DNA of 45,432 nucleotides, from NCBI RefSeq assembly GCF_006539545.1, contig NZ_BJNF01000085.1:1-45432 (forward strand), in the 5' to 3' direction. This DNA is from Nitrobacter winogradskyi (lineage in GTDB: Bacteria; Pseudomonadota; Alphaproteobacteria; Rhizobiales; Xanthobacteraceae). Made by a program: the position numbers and the translations under genes. Positions 1 through 9,886 of this stretch are shown here, in pieces (position 1 is the stretch's first letter; each line of letters opens with the position of its first letter). Below the pieces are notes generated by a model that was not told where the DNA came from, ran no database searches, and worked only from the letters and a program-made list of their open reading frames with translations.

Positions 1-7
1 GGCCGCT

Positions 8-571
8 CTAGAATCGCGAAACGATCTCAGACAGCGTTGGGCGAGGCCGATCCTTGCTGGGTTTGGTTGGCGTGCCGATGTGGATAAAGCCCGCGAATCT
101 TTCGTCCGGCTTCAAACCGAGGCCGTCGAGTATGTCGCGATCGTAGGCGAACCAGCCTGTCAGCCAGTTCGCACCATAGCCGAGCGCGGTGACCGCCGTG
201 ACGATGTTCATGGCGCTTGCGCCCGCCGATAGAACCTGTTCCCACGACGGCACTTTCGGATGCGGCTTGATGCAGCTCACCACGCCGATCACCAGCGGCG
301 CCTCCATGAGTTGGCGCTTTTCGATTTCGATTTCTTCCTGTGGAGCCGATGGATTTTTGCGCGCGTAGACGCGGGCGATGACATCGCCGGCGCGGACGCG
401 TCCATCGCCTTCGAACACGATGAACCGCCACGGCACGATCTTGCCGTGATCGGGGACGCGCGAGCCGATGGTGAGAATGGTCTCGATCTCTTCAGGCGAG
501 GGACCCGGCCCGGTCATCTCTCGCGGCTTGACCGATCGGCGTGTACGTAGAAAGTCGATGATATCGGACAT
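8..571 (-). CDS. Nitroreductase family protein (YdjA-like)
   Basis: This 187-residue protein is a flavin-dependent NAD(P)H nitroreductase-fold protein. The N-terminal Arg-Arg-Ser-Val-Lys segment and the PDHGKIVPWRF block near residues 38-48 are the FMN-binding signature of the E. coli YdjA branch (183 aa there). The physiological substrate is not known for this branch. The reading frame is open 36 codons further upstream to position 679, but that extension is encoded by a dispersed repeat (residues MPTSLENA), so the ATG at 571 is preferred; an AAAG-type ribosome site lies just before it. It lies downstream of thrS on the same strand, separated by the repeat. The frame ends in TAG only seven bases from the window edge. 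Confidence 0.85.
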   Translation of the reverse strand: MSDIIDFLRTRRSVKPREMTGPGPSPEEIETILTIGSRVPDHGKIVPWRFIVFEGDGRVRAGDVIARVYARKNPSAPQEEIEIEKRQLMEAPLVIGVVSCIKPHPKVPSWEQVLSAGASAMNIVTAVTALGYGANWLTGWFAYDRDILDGLGLKPDERFAGFIHIGTPTKPSKDRPRPTLSEIVSRF

Positions 572-651
572 AGCTGCTTTCGTTGAACTTGCTGCCGTCT
601 GCTCGGTTCGTACGAGAGGCGACGCGATGGTGATCGGTTGGTTACGAGCCG

Positions 652-751
652 CTATAGCGTTTTCGAGCGAAGTGGGCATCGGTTCGCGTGAAGAAAACGC
701 GTCAAAACAATATTATAGAGCCCCGCTTCTGATTCAATCAGAAGCGATAAT
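652..751. repeat. Dispersed mosaic repeat, family A, copy 1
   Basis: This stretch reads CTATAGCGTTTTCGAGCGAA, then a CGGTTCGCGTGAAGAAAACGC block, and ends in a hairpin GCTTCTGATTCAATCAGAAGC. The same ordered blocks recur at 11719-11847, 15869-15971, 26520-26625, 40899-41020 and 41856-41940, with a fragment at 13230-13263. It lies between thrS and the nitroreductase; the thrS stop codon is four bases from its hairpin, so it may end the thrS transcript. Confidence 0.85.
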
Positions 752-754
752 GCT

Positions 755-2794
755 TTAGGGCGCTGTCCTGCTGCGTTGGATATCCGGCGGAACGGCTTCC
801 GCTACGAGCGCGGCAATGGCCTCGCCGGTTGGCATCACCTTCTGGCCGTCGCTACCCAAACGGCGGATGGACACCGATTGAGTCTCGGCTTCCTTCTTGC
901 CGACAACGAGCAAAGCGGGGATCTTCGCCAGCGAGTGCTCTCGCACCTTGTAGTTGATCTTCTCATTGCGCAGGTCCAGTTCGACGCGAAGCCCCGCGCG
1001 CCGCGCGGCGGCAGCGACCACTTTCGCGTATTCATCGCCATCCGACGTAATGGTGGTGACGACCGCCTGCACCGGCGCGAGCCAGAGCGGAAAGTGGCCG
1101 GCAAAGTGCTCGATCAGGATGCCGATGAATCGCTCGATCGATCCGCAGATCGCGCGATGCACCATCACCGGCGCCTTCTTGCCGCCGTCCGCGTCGATGT
1201 AGAAGGCGCCGAACCGCTCTGGCAGATTGAAGTCCACCTGTGTCGTGCCGCACTGCCAGTCGCGGCCGATGGCGTCGCGCAGCACGTACTCGAACTTCGG
1301 CCCGTAGAACGCACCCTCGCCGGGGTTGGTCTCGGTCTTGATACGGTTGTTCGACGCGGCGATGCGCTTGAGGACATCCGCCATCACCGCTTCGGCGTGA
1401 TCCCACGCCGCGTCCGAGCCCACGCGCTTGTCGGGGCGCGTCGAGAGCTTCACCGTCAATTCACCGTCGAAGCCGAAATCGGCATAGGTCGACAAGATCA
1501 GCTCGTTGATCTTGAGGCACTCGTCGGCGAGTTGCTCCTCGGTGCAGAAAACATGCGCGTCGTCCTGGGTAAAGCCGCGCACGCGCATCAGGCCGTGCAT
1601 TGCGCCTGAGGGCTCGTAGCGATGCACGACGCCGAACTCGGCGAGCCGCAGCGGCAGGTCGCGGTAGCTTTTGAGCCCGTGCTTGAAGAGTTGCACATGG
1701 CCGGGACAATTCATTGGCTTGATCGTGAACCAGCGCTTGTCCTCGGCTTCATCGCCGGCCGACTGCGCCGCGAACATGTTCTCGCGATACCATTCCCAAT
1801 GTCCCGAGGTCTCCCAGAGCGACTTGTCGAGCATCTGCGGCGCGTTGACCTCGTCATAATCTTCCGCGAGCCGCCGGCGCATGTAGGCGATCACGGCCTG
1901 GAAGATGGTCCAACCCCTGGCGTGCCAGAACACCACGCCCGGACCTTCCTCCTGGAAGTGGAACAGGTCGAGTTCGCGGCCGAGCTTTCGATGGTCGCGC
2001 TTCTCGGCTTCCTCGATCTGTTTGAGGTAAGCGTCGAGAGCCGCCTGGTTCGCGAAGGCGGTGCCGTAGATGCGCGTCAGCATCGGATTGTTGCTGTCGC
2101 CGCGCCAGTAAGCGCCGGCCACCTTCATCAGCTTGAACGCGTTGCCGATCTTGCCGGTCGAGGTCATGTGCGGGCCGCGGCAGAGATCGAACCAGTCGCC
2201 CTGGTAGTAGATCTTGATCGGCTCGTTGCCGGGGATGGCGTCGACGAGTTCGACCTTGAAGGCCTCGCCCTTGTCGCGAAACACCTGCTTGGTCTTCTCG
2301 CGATCCCATACATCCCTGGTGAAAGGCTGGTCGCGCGCGATGATTTCACGCATCTTCTTCTCGATCGCGGCGAAATCCTCGACCGAGAACGGCTCGTTGC
2401 GGAAGAAGTCGTAATAGAAGCCGTTCTCGATCACCGGACCGATGGTGACCTGCGTGCCCGGCCACAATGTCTGCACGGCTTCCGCCAGCACATGCGCGGC
2501 GTCATGACGGATCAGTTCCAGCGCGCGAGGGTCGTCGCGGCTGATGAATTCGATTGTGGCGTCCTGTTCGATCGGGTCGGCGAGATCGCTGACGATGCCG
2601 TCGAGCGCCATGGCCACCGTGCGCTTGGCCAGCGACGGCGAGATCCCCTTGGCGATTTCAAGGCCGGTGGTGTTCTTCGGGAATTCGCGCGTCGCGCCAT
2701 CGGGGAAGGTGAGGATGACGTTGTCGGTGGGTGAGACGGGCTTCAGGTTGGCGAGGCCGTACCGGAATCCGGCGGGGTCTTGTTTGTCGGACAT
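755..2794 (-). CDS. thrS: Threonine--tRNA ligase
   Basis: Class II threonyl-tRNA synthetase, 679 residues, which charges tRNA(Thr) in the cytoplasm. Domain order is complete: an N-terminal TGS domain (about 20-85), the editing domain with the [10 protein letters not shown] metal-site motif (about 97-106), the catalytic core, and a C-terminal anticodon-binding domain. The three zinc ligands of the core are visible: Cys in MNCPGH, His in DDAHVFC and His in VHRAICGS. Class II motif 2 is in the [11 protein letters not shown] segment. The ATG at 2794 has an AGGAGAG-like site upstream. The residues before the TGS domain form a short extension common in this group. Nothing in the frame is damaged. 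Confidence 0.98.
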   Translation of the reverse strand: MSDKQDPAGFRYGLANLKPVSPTDNVILTFPDGATREFPKNTTGLEIAKGISPSLAKRTVAMALDGIVSDLADPIEQDATIEFISRDDPRALELIRHDAAHVLAEAVQTLWPGTQVTIGPVIENGFYYDFFRNEPFSVEDFAAIEKKMREIIARDQPFTRDVWDREKTKQVFRDKGEAFKVELVDAIPGNEPIKIYYQGDWFDLCRGPHMTSTGKIGNAFKLMKVAGAYWRGDSNNPMLTRIYGTAFANQAALDAYLKQIEEAEKRDHRKLGRELDLFHFQEEGPGVVFWHARGWTIFQAVIAYMRRRLAEDYDEVNAPQMLDKSLWETSGHWEWYRENMFAAQSAGDEAEDKRWFTIKPMNCPGHVQLFKHGLKSYRDLPLRLAEFGVVHRYEPSGAMHGLMRVRGFTQDDAHVFCTEEQLADECLKINELILSTYADFGFDGELTVKLSTRPDKRVGSDAAWDHAEAVMADVLKRIAASNNRIKTETNPGEGAFYGPKFEYVLRDAIGRDWQCGTTQVDFNLPERFGAFYIDADGGKKAPVMVHRAICGSIERFIGILIEHFAGHFPLWLAPVQAVVTTITSDGDEYAKVVAAAARRAGLRVELDLRNEKINYKVREHSLAKIPALLVVGKKEAETQSVSIRRLGSDGQKVMPTGEAIAALVAEAVPPDIQRSRTAP

Positions 2795-2932
2795 TCACTC
2801 TCTCCTGTGGCTCACTCCTGCGAACGAGCGCAGGTAAGCGGGATGCTGCGGTATAGCAGCCGATTTGCGGCTTGCAACCCGTGAAGGCCAGCGGCCGCCG
2901 GATCCCGGAGAGGGAGCGGGCTTCGTTCCTGG

Positions 2933-3379
2933 TCAGTGCGCCCGATCATGGACGGGGGGATGGTTACCCACCTCGTCCATCCGCACCAGCCCCTCGAACC
3001 GCGCAAACATCGCAAGCCGGTCAGCCGGAACTGTTTGCTCGGCATTCGCCAGCGCCTGAGCGAGCGTGTTTGCGACGTCGGGAGCAATGCCGGCCTGCCG
3101 CAAAGCCTCGGCGTTCCTGATTTCGTCTCCCGCGCAGAGGATGATGGCCCAGCGCCCGTTCCGGTTTCGGAGCAGGGCGCGCCCGCCTGTCTCGCCCTGC
3201 GTCCAACCCGCAATGGCGTAGCCCGCCACGGCGACCACGGGCGCGACGTCCAGCTTTGCTTCCGGCTTGTCGAAGGTCGAATGGAGCAGATCGCGCACGG
3301 CGTCCTCGTCAGGCCCCGCGGCCGCCGATCCGGTGAGGCTCCAAAGGATGATGAGCGCGGCAAACAGTTTCGTCGGCAC
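2933..3379 (-). CDS. Small secreted protein, copper-uptake-associated family candidate
   Basis: A 148-residue protein with a signal peptide (hydrophobic AALIILWSLTG then cleavage near SAAAG). The mature part has a short helix, the segment AGWTQGETGGRALLRNRNG, and an ILCAGDEIRNAEAL segment with a single Cys. This order resembles the family that rhizobial annotations call copper uptake system-associated protein; that match is from memory and the biochemical role is unproven. The start is taken as GTG at 3379 because AAGGAGA sits seven bases before it; an in-frame ATG at 3406 would bury this ribosome site inside the gene and add charged residues before the signal peptide. It is divergent from the ArsC-like gene with 53 bases between them. 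Confidence 0.7.
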   Translation of the reverse strand: MPTKLFAALIILWSLTGSAAAGPDEDAVRDLLHSTFDKPEAKLDVAPVVAVAGYAIAGWTQGETGGRALLRNRNGRWAIILCAGDEIRNAEALRQAGIAPDVANTLAQALANAEQTVPADRLAMFARFEGLVRMDEVGNHPPVHDRAH

Positions 3380-3432
3380 TGAAATCTCCTTATACATTCG
3401 CTTCACGACAGCAATCTCCGGAGAGCCTTGCG

Positions 3433-3798
3433 TTGACCACCACCATCTACGGCATCAAGAACTGTGACACCATGAAGAAAGCGCGCGCCTGGCTCGACGA
3501 TCATGGCATCACCTATGACTTTCACGACTACAAGACGGCCGGCATTGATGGTGTCCGGCTCAAGGGATGGGCCGCGAAGCTCGGCTGGGAAGCATTGCTC
3601 AACCGCGCGGGCACCACGTTTCGCAAATTGCCGGATGCGGAAAAGGCGGGACTGACGGAAGTCAGGGCATTGGCCCTGATGATGAGCCAGCCCTCGATGA
3701 TCAAACGGCCGGTGCTTGAGGCCGGCGACAAGCTGCTCGTCGGATTCAAGCCGGAGATCTATGAAGAGCAGCTTCGGTCGCCCAAGACGAGGCGATAG
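3433..3798 (+). CDS. ArsC/Spx-family thioredoxin-fold protein (YffB-like)
   Basis: A 121-residue protein of the arsenate reductase ArsC / Spx / YffB family. It opens with a beta strand and the GIKNCDTMKKA motif (about residues 7-17), in which the single Cys is the family nucleophile. The FHDYKTAG segment, the downstream RKLPDAEK segment and the IKRPVL motif near residue 96 follow in the expected order, and the length matches YffB (118 aa). YffB-type proteins lack the full set of ArsC arginines, so glutathione-linked reductase activity of unknown substrate is more likely than arsenate resistance. The start is TTG at 3433, preceded by GGAGAG with eight bases of spacing. No arsenic operon genes are nearby. 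Confidence 0.85.
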   Translation: MTTTIYGIKNCDTMKKARAWLDDHGITYDFHDYKTAGIDGVRLKGWAAKLGWEALLNRAGTTFRKLPDAEKAGLTEVRALALMMSQPSMIKRPVLEAGDKLLVGFKPEIYEEQLRSPKTRR

Positions 3799-3982
3799 CG
3801 CAGCCTCGATAGATTCCGTCGCGCTGTCCGGATATTCGTACCCGTTGTCAATCCCTCATCGGGTGGAGGCCGACAAAACCGGTGGATGATTCCGCCGGTT
3901 GCGATGCTGATTGCCCACCTTTGCCGGAAATGGTTTATGACATCCTCGTGATCCGGACTGGCGGCCGGTTCTTGTCTGCAAA

Positions 3983-4642
3983 GTGGATACTGTGATGCTG
4001 CTGCGCTTGTTCCGGTTCTTTCTGCCGAAAGAGGAACGCTTCTTTGATCTGTTTTCCCGCCATTCGCAGACGGTCATGCTTGGGGCGGAAGCGCTTCAGG
4101 GAATGCTGAAGGGTGGCGAAGAAACACCGGCTTTCTGCCAGCGGGTCAGTCAGCTCGAGAACGATGCGGACGGCATCACGCGCGAGGTGCTGACAGCGGT
4201 CCGGCGCACCTTCATCACGCCGTTCGACCGCGTCGACATCAAGAATCTCATCACTTCGATGGATGACGCCATCGACCAGATGCAGCAGACGGCGAAGGCC
4301 GTGGTGTTGTTCGAGGTGCGCAGCTTCGAGCCGCCGATGCGCGAGATAGGCTCGCTGATCGTGGAATGCGCCAATCTGGTCCATCGCGCGCTGCCGCTGC
4401 TGGAGTCGATCAGCAACAACGTCGCCATGCTAATGGCGATTACCGAGGAGTTGGGCAAGCTGGAAGGCCGTGTCGATGATCTGCATGATATCGGCCTGAA
4501 GGAGCTTTTTCTGAAGCACCGCAACGCCAACGCCATGGACTTCATCGTCGGTGCCGAGATCTATGATCACCTGGAGAAGGTTGCCGATCGCTTCGACGAC
4601 GTCGCCAACGAGATCAGCAGCATCGTCATCGAGCAGGTATAG
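3983..4642 (+). CDS. DUF47 (PhoU-like) protein paired with PiT transporter
   Basis: A 219-residue all-helical protein of the DUF47 family, related to PhoU. Acidic-helix motifs such as LENDADGITREV (about residues 52-63) and DHLEKVADRFDDVANEI near the C-terminus correspond to the metal-binding helices of PhoU-like proteins. DUF47 genes nearly always precede a PiT phosphate permease, as here (15-base gap to the next gene), and are thought to regulate it; E. coli lacks this arrangement. The start shown is GTG at 3983; GTG at 3992 and ATG at 3995 are possible alternatives, and no strong ribosome site separates them. Confidence 0.9.
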   Translation: MDTVMLLRLFRFFLPKEERFFDLFSRHSQTVMLGAEALQGMLKGGEETPAFCQRVSQLENDADGITREVLTAVRRTFITPFDRVDIKNLITSMDDAIDQMQQTAKAVVLFEVRSFEPPMREIGSLIVECANLVHRALPLLESISNNVAMLMAITEELGKLEGRVDDLHDIGLKELFLKHRNANAMDFIVGAEIYDHLEKVADRFDDVANEISSIVIEQV

Positions 4643-4656
4643 GGCAGGACCGCGCC

Positions 4657-5661
4657 GTGGACGCCATGCTTGCTCTTCCGGTCCTCGTTGGCCTGATCGC
4701 CGTCGCGCTGCTGTTCGATTTCCTGAACGGGCTGCACGACGCCGCGAATTCGATCGCGACCATCGTCTCGACCCGGGTGTTGCGACCGCAATACGCGGTG
4801 ATCTGGGCGGCGTTCTTTAATTTCATCGCGTTCCTGGTATTCGGGCTGCACGTCGCCAATACCATCGGCACCGGAATCATAGATCCGAACGTGATCGATG
4901 CGCAGGTGATCTTCGCGGCGCTAGTGGGCGCCATCGTGTGGAATCTGGTGACGTGGGGACTGGGGATTCCGTCGAGCAGTTCGCACGCGCTGATCGGCGG
5001 TCTGGTCGGCGGCGGCGTCGCCAAGGCGGGCCTTTCGGCGGCGGTCTGGGGTGGTCTGTCGAAGGCGCTGCTGGCGATCGTATTGTCGCCGGTGGTCGGT
5101 TTTCTTCTGGCGCTCGTGCTGGTCGCGATCGTCTCGTGGCTGTCGGTGCGTTCGACGCCGTTCGCGGTCGATCGCGCATTCCGCATTTTGCAGTTCTTTT
5201 CAGCCTCGCTTTATTCGCTGGGTCATGGCGGCAACGACGCGCAAAAAACCATGGGCATCATCGCGGTGCTGCTGTTCTCGCAAGGTTACCTCGGCAGCGA
5301 GTTCAGCGTACCGTTCTGGGTGGTGCTGTCCTGTCAGGCCGCGATGGCGCTGGGGACGCTGATGGGCGGCTGGCGGATCGTGCGGACAATGGGGCTGCGC
5401 ATCACCAAGCTGACGCCGATGCAGGGCTTCTGCGCGGAGACCGGCGGCGCGGCGACGCTGTTCATGGCGACGTTCCTCGGCGTTCCGGTATCAACGACCC
5501 ACACCATCACCGGCTCCATTGTCGGCGTTGGCGCGGCGCGGCGCGTGTCGGCGGTGCGCTGGAACGTTGCGAGCTCCATCGTCTATGCGTGGGTCATCAC
5601 CATCCCCGCATCGGCGATCGTCGCCGCGCTGGCCTATTGGGCGGTGGCGATCGTCAGGTAA
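4657..5661 (+). CDS. pit: Inorganic phosphate transporter, PiT family
   Basis: A 334-residue inner-membrane permease of the PiT family that imports phosphate (as a metal-phosphate complex) with protons. Both copies of the family signature are present: [16 protein letters not shown] at about residues 20-35 and [14 protein letters not shown] at about 187-200, with [13 protein letters not shown] and [13 protein letters not shown] as the paired re-entrant loops. About ten membrane segments can be counted. The start is GTG at 4657. It forms a two-gene unit with the upstream DUF47 gene. Its 3' end overlaps the 3' end of the convergent sugE-type gene by eight bases. No Pho box was recognised upstream of the pair. 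Confidence 0.95.
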   Translation: MDAMLALPVLVGLIAVALLFDFLNGLHDAANSIATIVSTRVLRPQYAVIWAAFFNFIAFLVFGLHVANTIGTGIIDPNVIDAQVIFAALVGAIVWNLVTWGLGIPSSSSHALIGGLVGGGVAKAGLSAAVWGGLSKALLAIVLSPVVGFLLALVLVAIVSWLSVRSTPFAVDRAFRILQFFSASLYSLGHGGNDAQKTMGIIAVLLFSQGYLGSEFSVPFWVVLSCQAAMALGTLMGGWRIVRTMGLRITKLTPMQGFCAETGGAATLFMATFLGVPVSTTHTITGSIVGVGAARRVSAVRWNVASSIVYAWVITIPASAIVAALAYWAVAIVR

Positions 5662-5968
5662 CGAGCTTCAGCCCGGCGATGCCGGCGACGATGAGGCCGA
5701 TGCAGGCCAGCCGCGCCAGCGTTGCCGGGTCGTCGAACAGCATGATGCCGAGGATCGCGGTTCCGACCGCGCCGATGCCGGTCCAGATCGCGTAGGCGGT
5801 GCCGATCGGAAGCGTCTTGAGCGCAAGTCCGAGCAAACCCAGGCTGATCGCCATGGCCGTCAGTGTCAGTACGGACGGCACCAGCCGCGTGAACCCTTCC
5901 GTGTATTTGAGGCCGATCGCCCAGCCGATTTCCATCAATCCGGCGGCGAACAACAAGAGCCATGCCAT
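5654..5968 (-). CDS. sugE: SMR-family guanidinium exporter (SugE/Gdx)
   Basis: A 104-residue four-helix membrane protein of the small multidrug resistance family. The first helix carries the essential glutamate in the context [13 protein letters not shown], which is the Gdx/SugE pattern rather than the EmrE pattern; Gdx proteins are proton-coupled guanidinium exporters working as antiparallel dimers. The remaining helices ([20 protein letters not shown], then [10 protein letters not shown] and the C-terminal one) fit the family. The start is ATG at 5968, with GGGAGGG six bases upstream; the frame stays open to 6142 but that part is leader RNA. The leader holds two ACGR-loop hairpins typical of a guanidine-II riboswitch, so the gene is probably induced by guanidine. 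Confidence 0.93.
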   Translation of the reverse strand: MAWLLLFAAGLMEIGWAIGLKYTEGFTRLVPSVLTLTAMAISLGLLGLALKTLPIGTAYAIWTGIGAVGTAILGIMLFDDPATLARLACIGLIVAGIAGLKLVT

Positions 5969-5990
5969 GCGGCCCTCCCAAGTCATGAGG

Positions 5991-6041
5991 CAGGGCCGTC
6001 CCCGCGCGTGGTTGTGTGGGATACGGGAGGTCGTCCTTCCG
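5991..6041 (-). promoter_or_regulatory. Guanidine-II (mini-ykkC) riboswitch
   Basis: On the minus strand the leader of the sugE-type gene contains two short hairpins with ACGR loops. Hairpin 1 (6041-6024) is CGGAAGGACGACCTCCCG: stem CGGAAGG/CCTCCCG with one A-C mismatch and loop ACGA. Hairpin 2 (6004-5991) is CGGGGACGGCCCTG: a five-pair stem with one G-U pair and loop ACGG. Both loops are flanked by GG and CC. They are 19 bases apart and hairpin 2 ends 22 bases before the start codon, just ahead of the ribosome site. Two GG-ACGR-CC hairpins before a sugE gene is the defining architecture of guanidine-II riboswitches. Each hairpin binds one guanidinium, and binding is expected to free the ribosome site. 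Confidence 0.85.
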
Positions 6042-6151
6042 CAGCCCTGATATGGGGCGGGCGGAGGCGTTCGGCAAGCATCCGGCTGGGTCCGGGCAGG
6101 GGATGCAAATCCCCTTGATCCGGCCGATTTTCCCTGCCACACAGCTCGCTG

Positions 6152-7771
<1,620 letters not shown>

Positions 7772-7783
7772 TTTCACCTGACG

Positions 7784-7812
7784 AAAACGGCCGGTGCGGG
7801 ACCGGCCGTTTT
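7784..7812. terminator. Bidirectional rho-independent terminator
   Basis: A perfect hairpin with arms AAAACGGCCGGT and ACCGGCCGTTTT around a five-base loop, 12 bases after the prfC stop codon. The T run on the plus strand and the A run on the other side make it usable in both directions, so it can also serve the convergent small gene ending at 7826. Confidence 0.92.
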
Positions 7813-7825
7813 GAAAAGTGAAGGG

Positions 7826-8125
7826 TTAGCGCATCGGGCCGCCGGGGCGGGGGGCGCCGTTGATGCCTGCCGGCGGCGGTGCTGCATCCATCGATCCGGC
7901 GGCGCCTGCGTCGACGTTGCCACGCCCTGGAGCCGCGCCGACCGTGCCTTTAGCCGATCCTCTCGGATGAACTTTCTGGGTATGCGCCGATCCGGACGCT
8001 CCCGCGCTGCCACGGACGCTGTCGTTCTGCTGCGTCTGGCCGTAAGGCGAGGGCTGCTGAGCCTGGGCTCCCGCAATTCCGAAGGCCGTGACGGCAGCGG
8101 CGGCGGCGAGAAGTCTGAGGTTCAT
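7826..8125 (-). CDS. Small secreted low-complexity protein, unknown function
   Basis: A 99-residue protein with a clear signal peptide (MNLRLLAAAAAVTAFG, cleavage near AQA). The mature part is rich in Gly, Ala, Ser, Pro and Gln and has no recognisable fold or catalytic motif; it ends PPPAGINGAPRPGGPMR. The start is ATG at 8125, with GGAG nine bases upstream; an ATG at 8140 in the same frame overlaps this ribosome site. I do not recognise the family. Similar short Gly/Ser-rich secreted proteins are common in Bradyrhizobium relatives, which is only a general impression. It converges on prfC and shares its terminator. Confidence 0.65.
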   Translation of the reverse strand: MNLRLLAAAAAVTAFGIAGAQAQQPSPYGQTQQNDSVRGSAGASGSAHTQKVHPRGSAKGTVGAAPGRGNVDAGAAGSMDAAPPPAGINGAPRPGGPMR

Positions 8126-8309
8126 TTGCGTATGCTCCATCTGGTTGGTGGAGCGGCGATAACCGCGATCGACCGCCCGCGTTCCCAGTCATTCAAGGTG
8201 ATTGCGGGGTGTTGTTGCGACGAAAACATGTTTGCCCCCGTTCTTGCGCCGTGTTGCCTGAAACTCATCAAGGGTGTTAATCGGGGACCAGTGCACACAG
8301 GAGGATACG

Positions 8310-8894
8310 ATGGGACTATTGGTGATGATTGCTGGCCTTGTTCTGTCCCTCGGCGTGCATCTCGTCGTGACACGGCGCGAGTTTCGCGCGCGGCTGATCT
8401 CGTCCTATGGCGAAGGGCCGTACAAGATCGGGTTCTCGCTGATATCGGCTGTTGGCGTCGCGCTGACCCTTTGGGGATTTCTGAGTTATCGCGCCACCGG
8501 CGTGATCGACGTCTGGTATCCGCCGCGCGTGATGAAGCACATCGCCGAAGCGCTGATCCTGCCATCCATCATTCTTGTGGTCGCGTCCTATATCCGCGGC
8601 CGCATCTATGCGAAGCTGAAGCATCCGATGCTGGTAGGGATCAAACTGTGGGCGACGGCGCATCTGCTCGCCAACGGCGACCTCGGCTCGATCATCCTGT
8701 TCGGATCGATCCTGGCGTGGGCGGTTATCGACCGCATCTCGCTTAAGCACCGCTCGGATCCGGGCGGCCTGCCGATTCCGGTCGGCGGGGTTCGCAACGA
8801 CGTGATCGCCATTGTCGTCGGCATCGTCGTTTATGTCGCGATCGGCGCTCTTTTCCATCCTTTCGTCCTCGGTGTTCCCGTCTTCGGAGCGTAG
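8310..8894 (+). CDS. nnrU: NnrU family membrane protein
   Basis: A 194-residue integral membrane protein with about five or six membrane segments, matching the NnrU family. Typical are the early [11 protein letters not shown] helix, the [18 protein letters not shown] helix, and the loop [31 protein letters not shown], whose [20 protein letters not shown] pattern is the family signature. NnrU was described from denitrifier nitrite/nitric oxide reductase regulation, and the family is related to the isoprenoid isomerase Z-ISO; its biochemical role in bacteria is unsettled. The start is ATG at 8310 with AGGAGG six bases before it. One base separates its stop from panB, so the two are probably co-transcribed. 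Confidence 0.9.
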   Translation: MGLLVMIAGLVLSLGVHLVVTRREFRARLISSYGEGPYKIGFSLISAVGVALTLWGFLSYRATGVIDVWYPPRVMKHIAEALILPSIILVVASYIRGRIYAKLKHPMLVGIKLWATAHLLANGDLGSIILFGSILAWAVIDRISLKHRSDPGGLPIPVGGVRNDVIAIVVGIVVYVAIGALFHPFVLGVPVFGA

Positions 8895-8895
8895 C

Positions 8896-9720
8896 ATGTC
8901 GGTCCAGTCGGCCATCAGGCGCAGGACGGCACCGGACATTCGCGCTCGCAAGAACGGCGATCCGATCGTGATGCTGACCTCGTATCACGCTCATACCGCG
9001 GCGCTGGTCGATCGTTACTGCGACGTCATTCTGGTCGGCGACAGCCTGGGCAACGTGATGCACGGTTTCGAGACCACCGTGCCGGTCACGCTCGACATGA
9101 TGATCCTGCAGGGCCGCGCGGTGATGCGCGGATCGCAACAGGCGCTGGTCGTGGTGGACATGCCGTTCGGCTCCTACGAAGCCTCGAAGGAGCAGGCGTT
9201 TCATTCCGCCGCGCGTATTCTCAAGGAGACGCTTTGCGGCGCGGTGAAGCTCGAAGGCGGCGTGAAGATGGCGGAGACCATCGCGTTTCTTTCCGCGCGC
9301 GGGATTCCCGTGATGGGGCATGTCGGCCTGACGCCGCAATCGATCAACACGCTGGGCTCGTTTCGCGCGCAGGGACGCGAGGAAGGGACATGGCAGCCGC
9401 TCGAGGATGATGCGCGCGCCGTCGCGGAAGCCGGCGCATTCTCGATGGTGATCGAAGCCGTCGCGGAGCCTTTGGCGCGCAGGATCACGGAAACAGTCGC
9501 GATCCCTACGATCGGCATCGGAGCCAGTCCCGCCTGCGACGGTCAGGTGCTGGTGCTGGAGGACATGCTGGGCCTGTCGCCGCGCGCGCCGAAATTCGTC
9601 CGGCGCTATGGCGAACTCGGCCCCATGATCGAGGCCGCGATCGAGGGCTATGCGCGCGACGTGCGCAGCCGCGCCTTTCCTGGCCCGGAGCACGTTTATG
9701 CCATGAAGCCGAAAAGTTAG
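8896..9720 (+). CDS. panB: 3-methyl-2-oxobutanoate hydroxymethyltransferase
   Basis: PanB, 274 residues, transfers a hydroxymethyl group from 5,10-methylene-tetrahydrofolate to 2-oxoisovalerate, the first committed step of pantothenate and CoA synthesis. The TIM-barrel metal and substrate motifs are intact: [12 protein letters not shown] (about 41-52), [14 protein letters not shown], and [11 protein letters not shown] with the catalytic-site histidine, followed by [18 protein letters not shown]. The frame extends upstream into nnrU, but ATG at 8896, one base after the nnrU stop, gives the normal length. No panC lies next to it. Confidence 0.97.
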   Translation: MSVQSAIRRRTAPDIRARKNGDPIVMLTSYHAHTAALVDRYCDVILVGDSLGNVMHGFETTVPVTLDMMILQGRAVMRGSQQALVVVDMPFGSYEASKEQAFHSAARILKETLCGAVKLEGGVKMAETIAFLSARGIPVMGHVGLTPQSINTLGSFRAQGREEGTWQPLEDDARAVAEAGAFSMVIEAVAEPLARRITETVAIPTIGIGASPACDGQVLVLEDMLGLSPRAPKFVRRYGELGPMIEAAIEGYARDVRSRAFPGPEHVYAMKPKS

Positions 9721-9886
9721 GGGGCCGACTCGAATCCCTCAACTTTACGATCGCTTGACTAGAATTTTCTGATTGCCGCAACTGTTGCGAGAACACGTTA
9801 TCCGTGCAAAGTACGCCTGCCGCCAGCAGGCGGCGCGTTGAACAACAACACGACAGCCCACAAACGGCTGTACGCTCGGAGCACAG

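Noticed and set aside
1-13. The first bases, GGCCGCTCTAGAA, equal a NotI-XbaI polylinker of common cloning vectors.
   Set aside because: The nitroreductase frame reads into it with a natural-looking C-terminus and a TAG stop, and the match is too short to claim vector sequence; only a longer left flank could decide.
6096-6121. GGGGATGCAAATCCCC hairpin looks like a tRNA T-arm.
   Set aside because: No acceptor, D or anticodon arm fits around it; it lies in the sugE leader.
9721-9886. Possible tRNA-like CTCGAATCCC near 9730.
   Set aside because: No cloverleaf can be formed; the rest of the spacer shows only a weak GCAACTGTTGC dyad.
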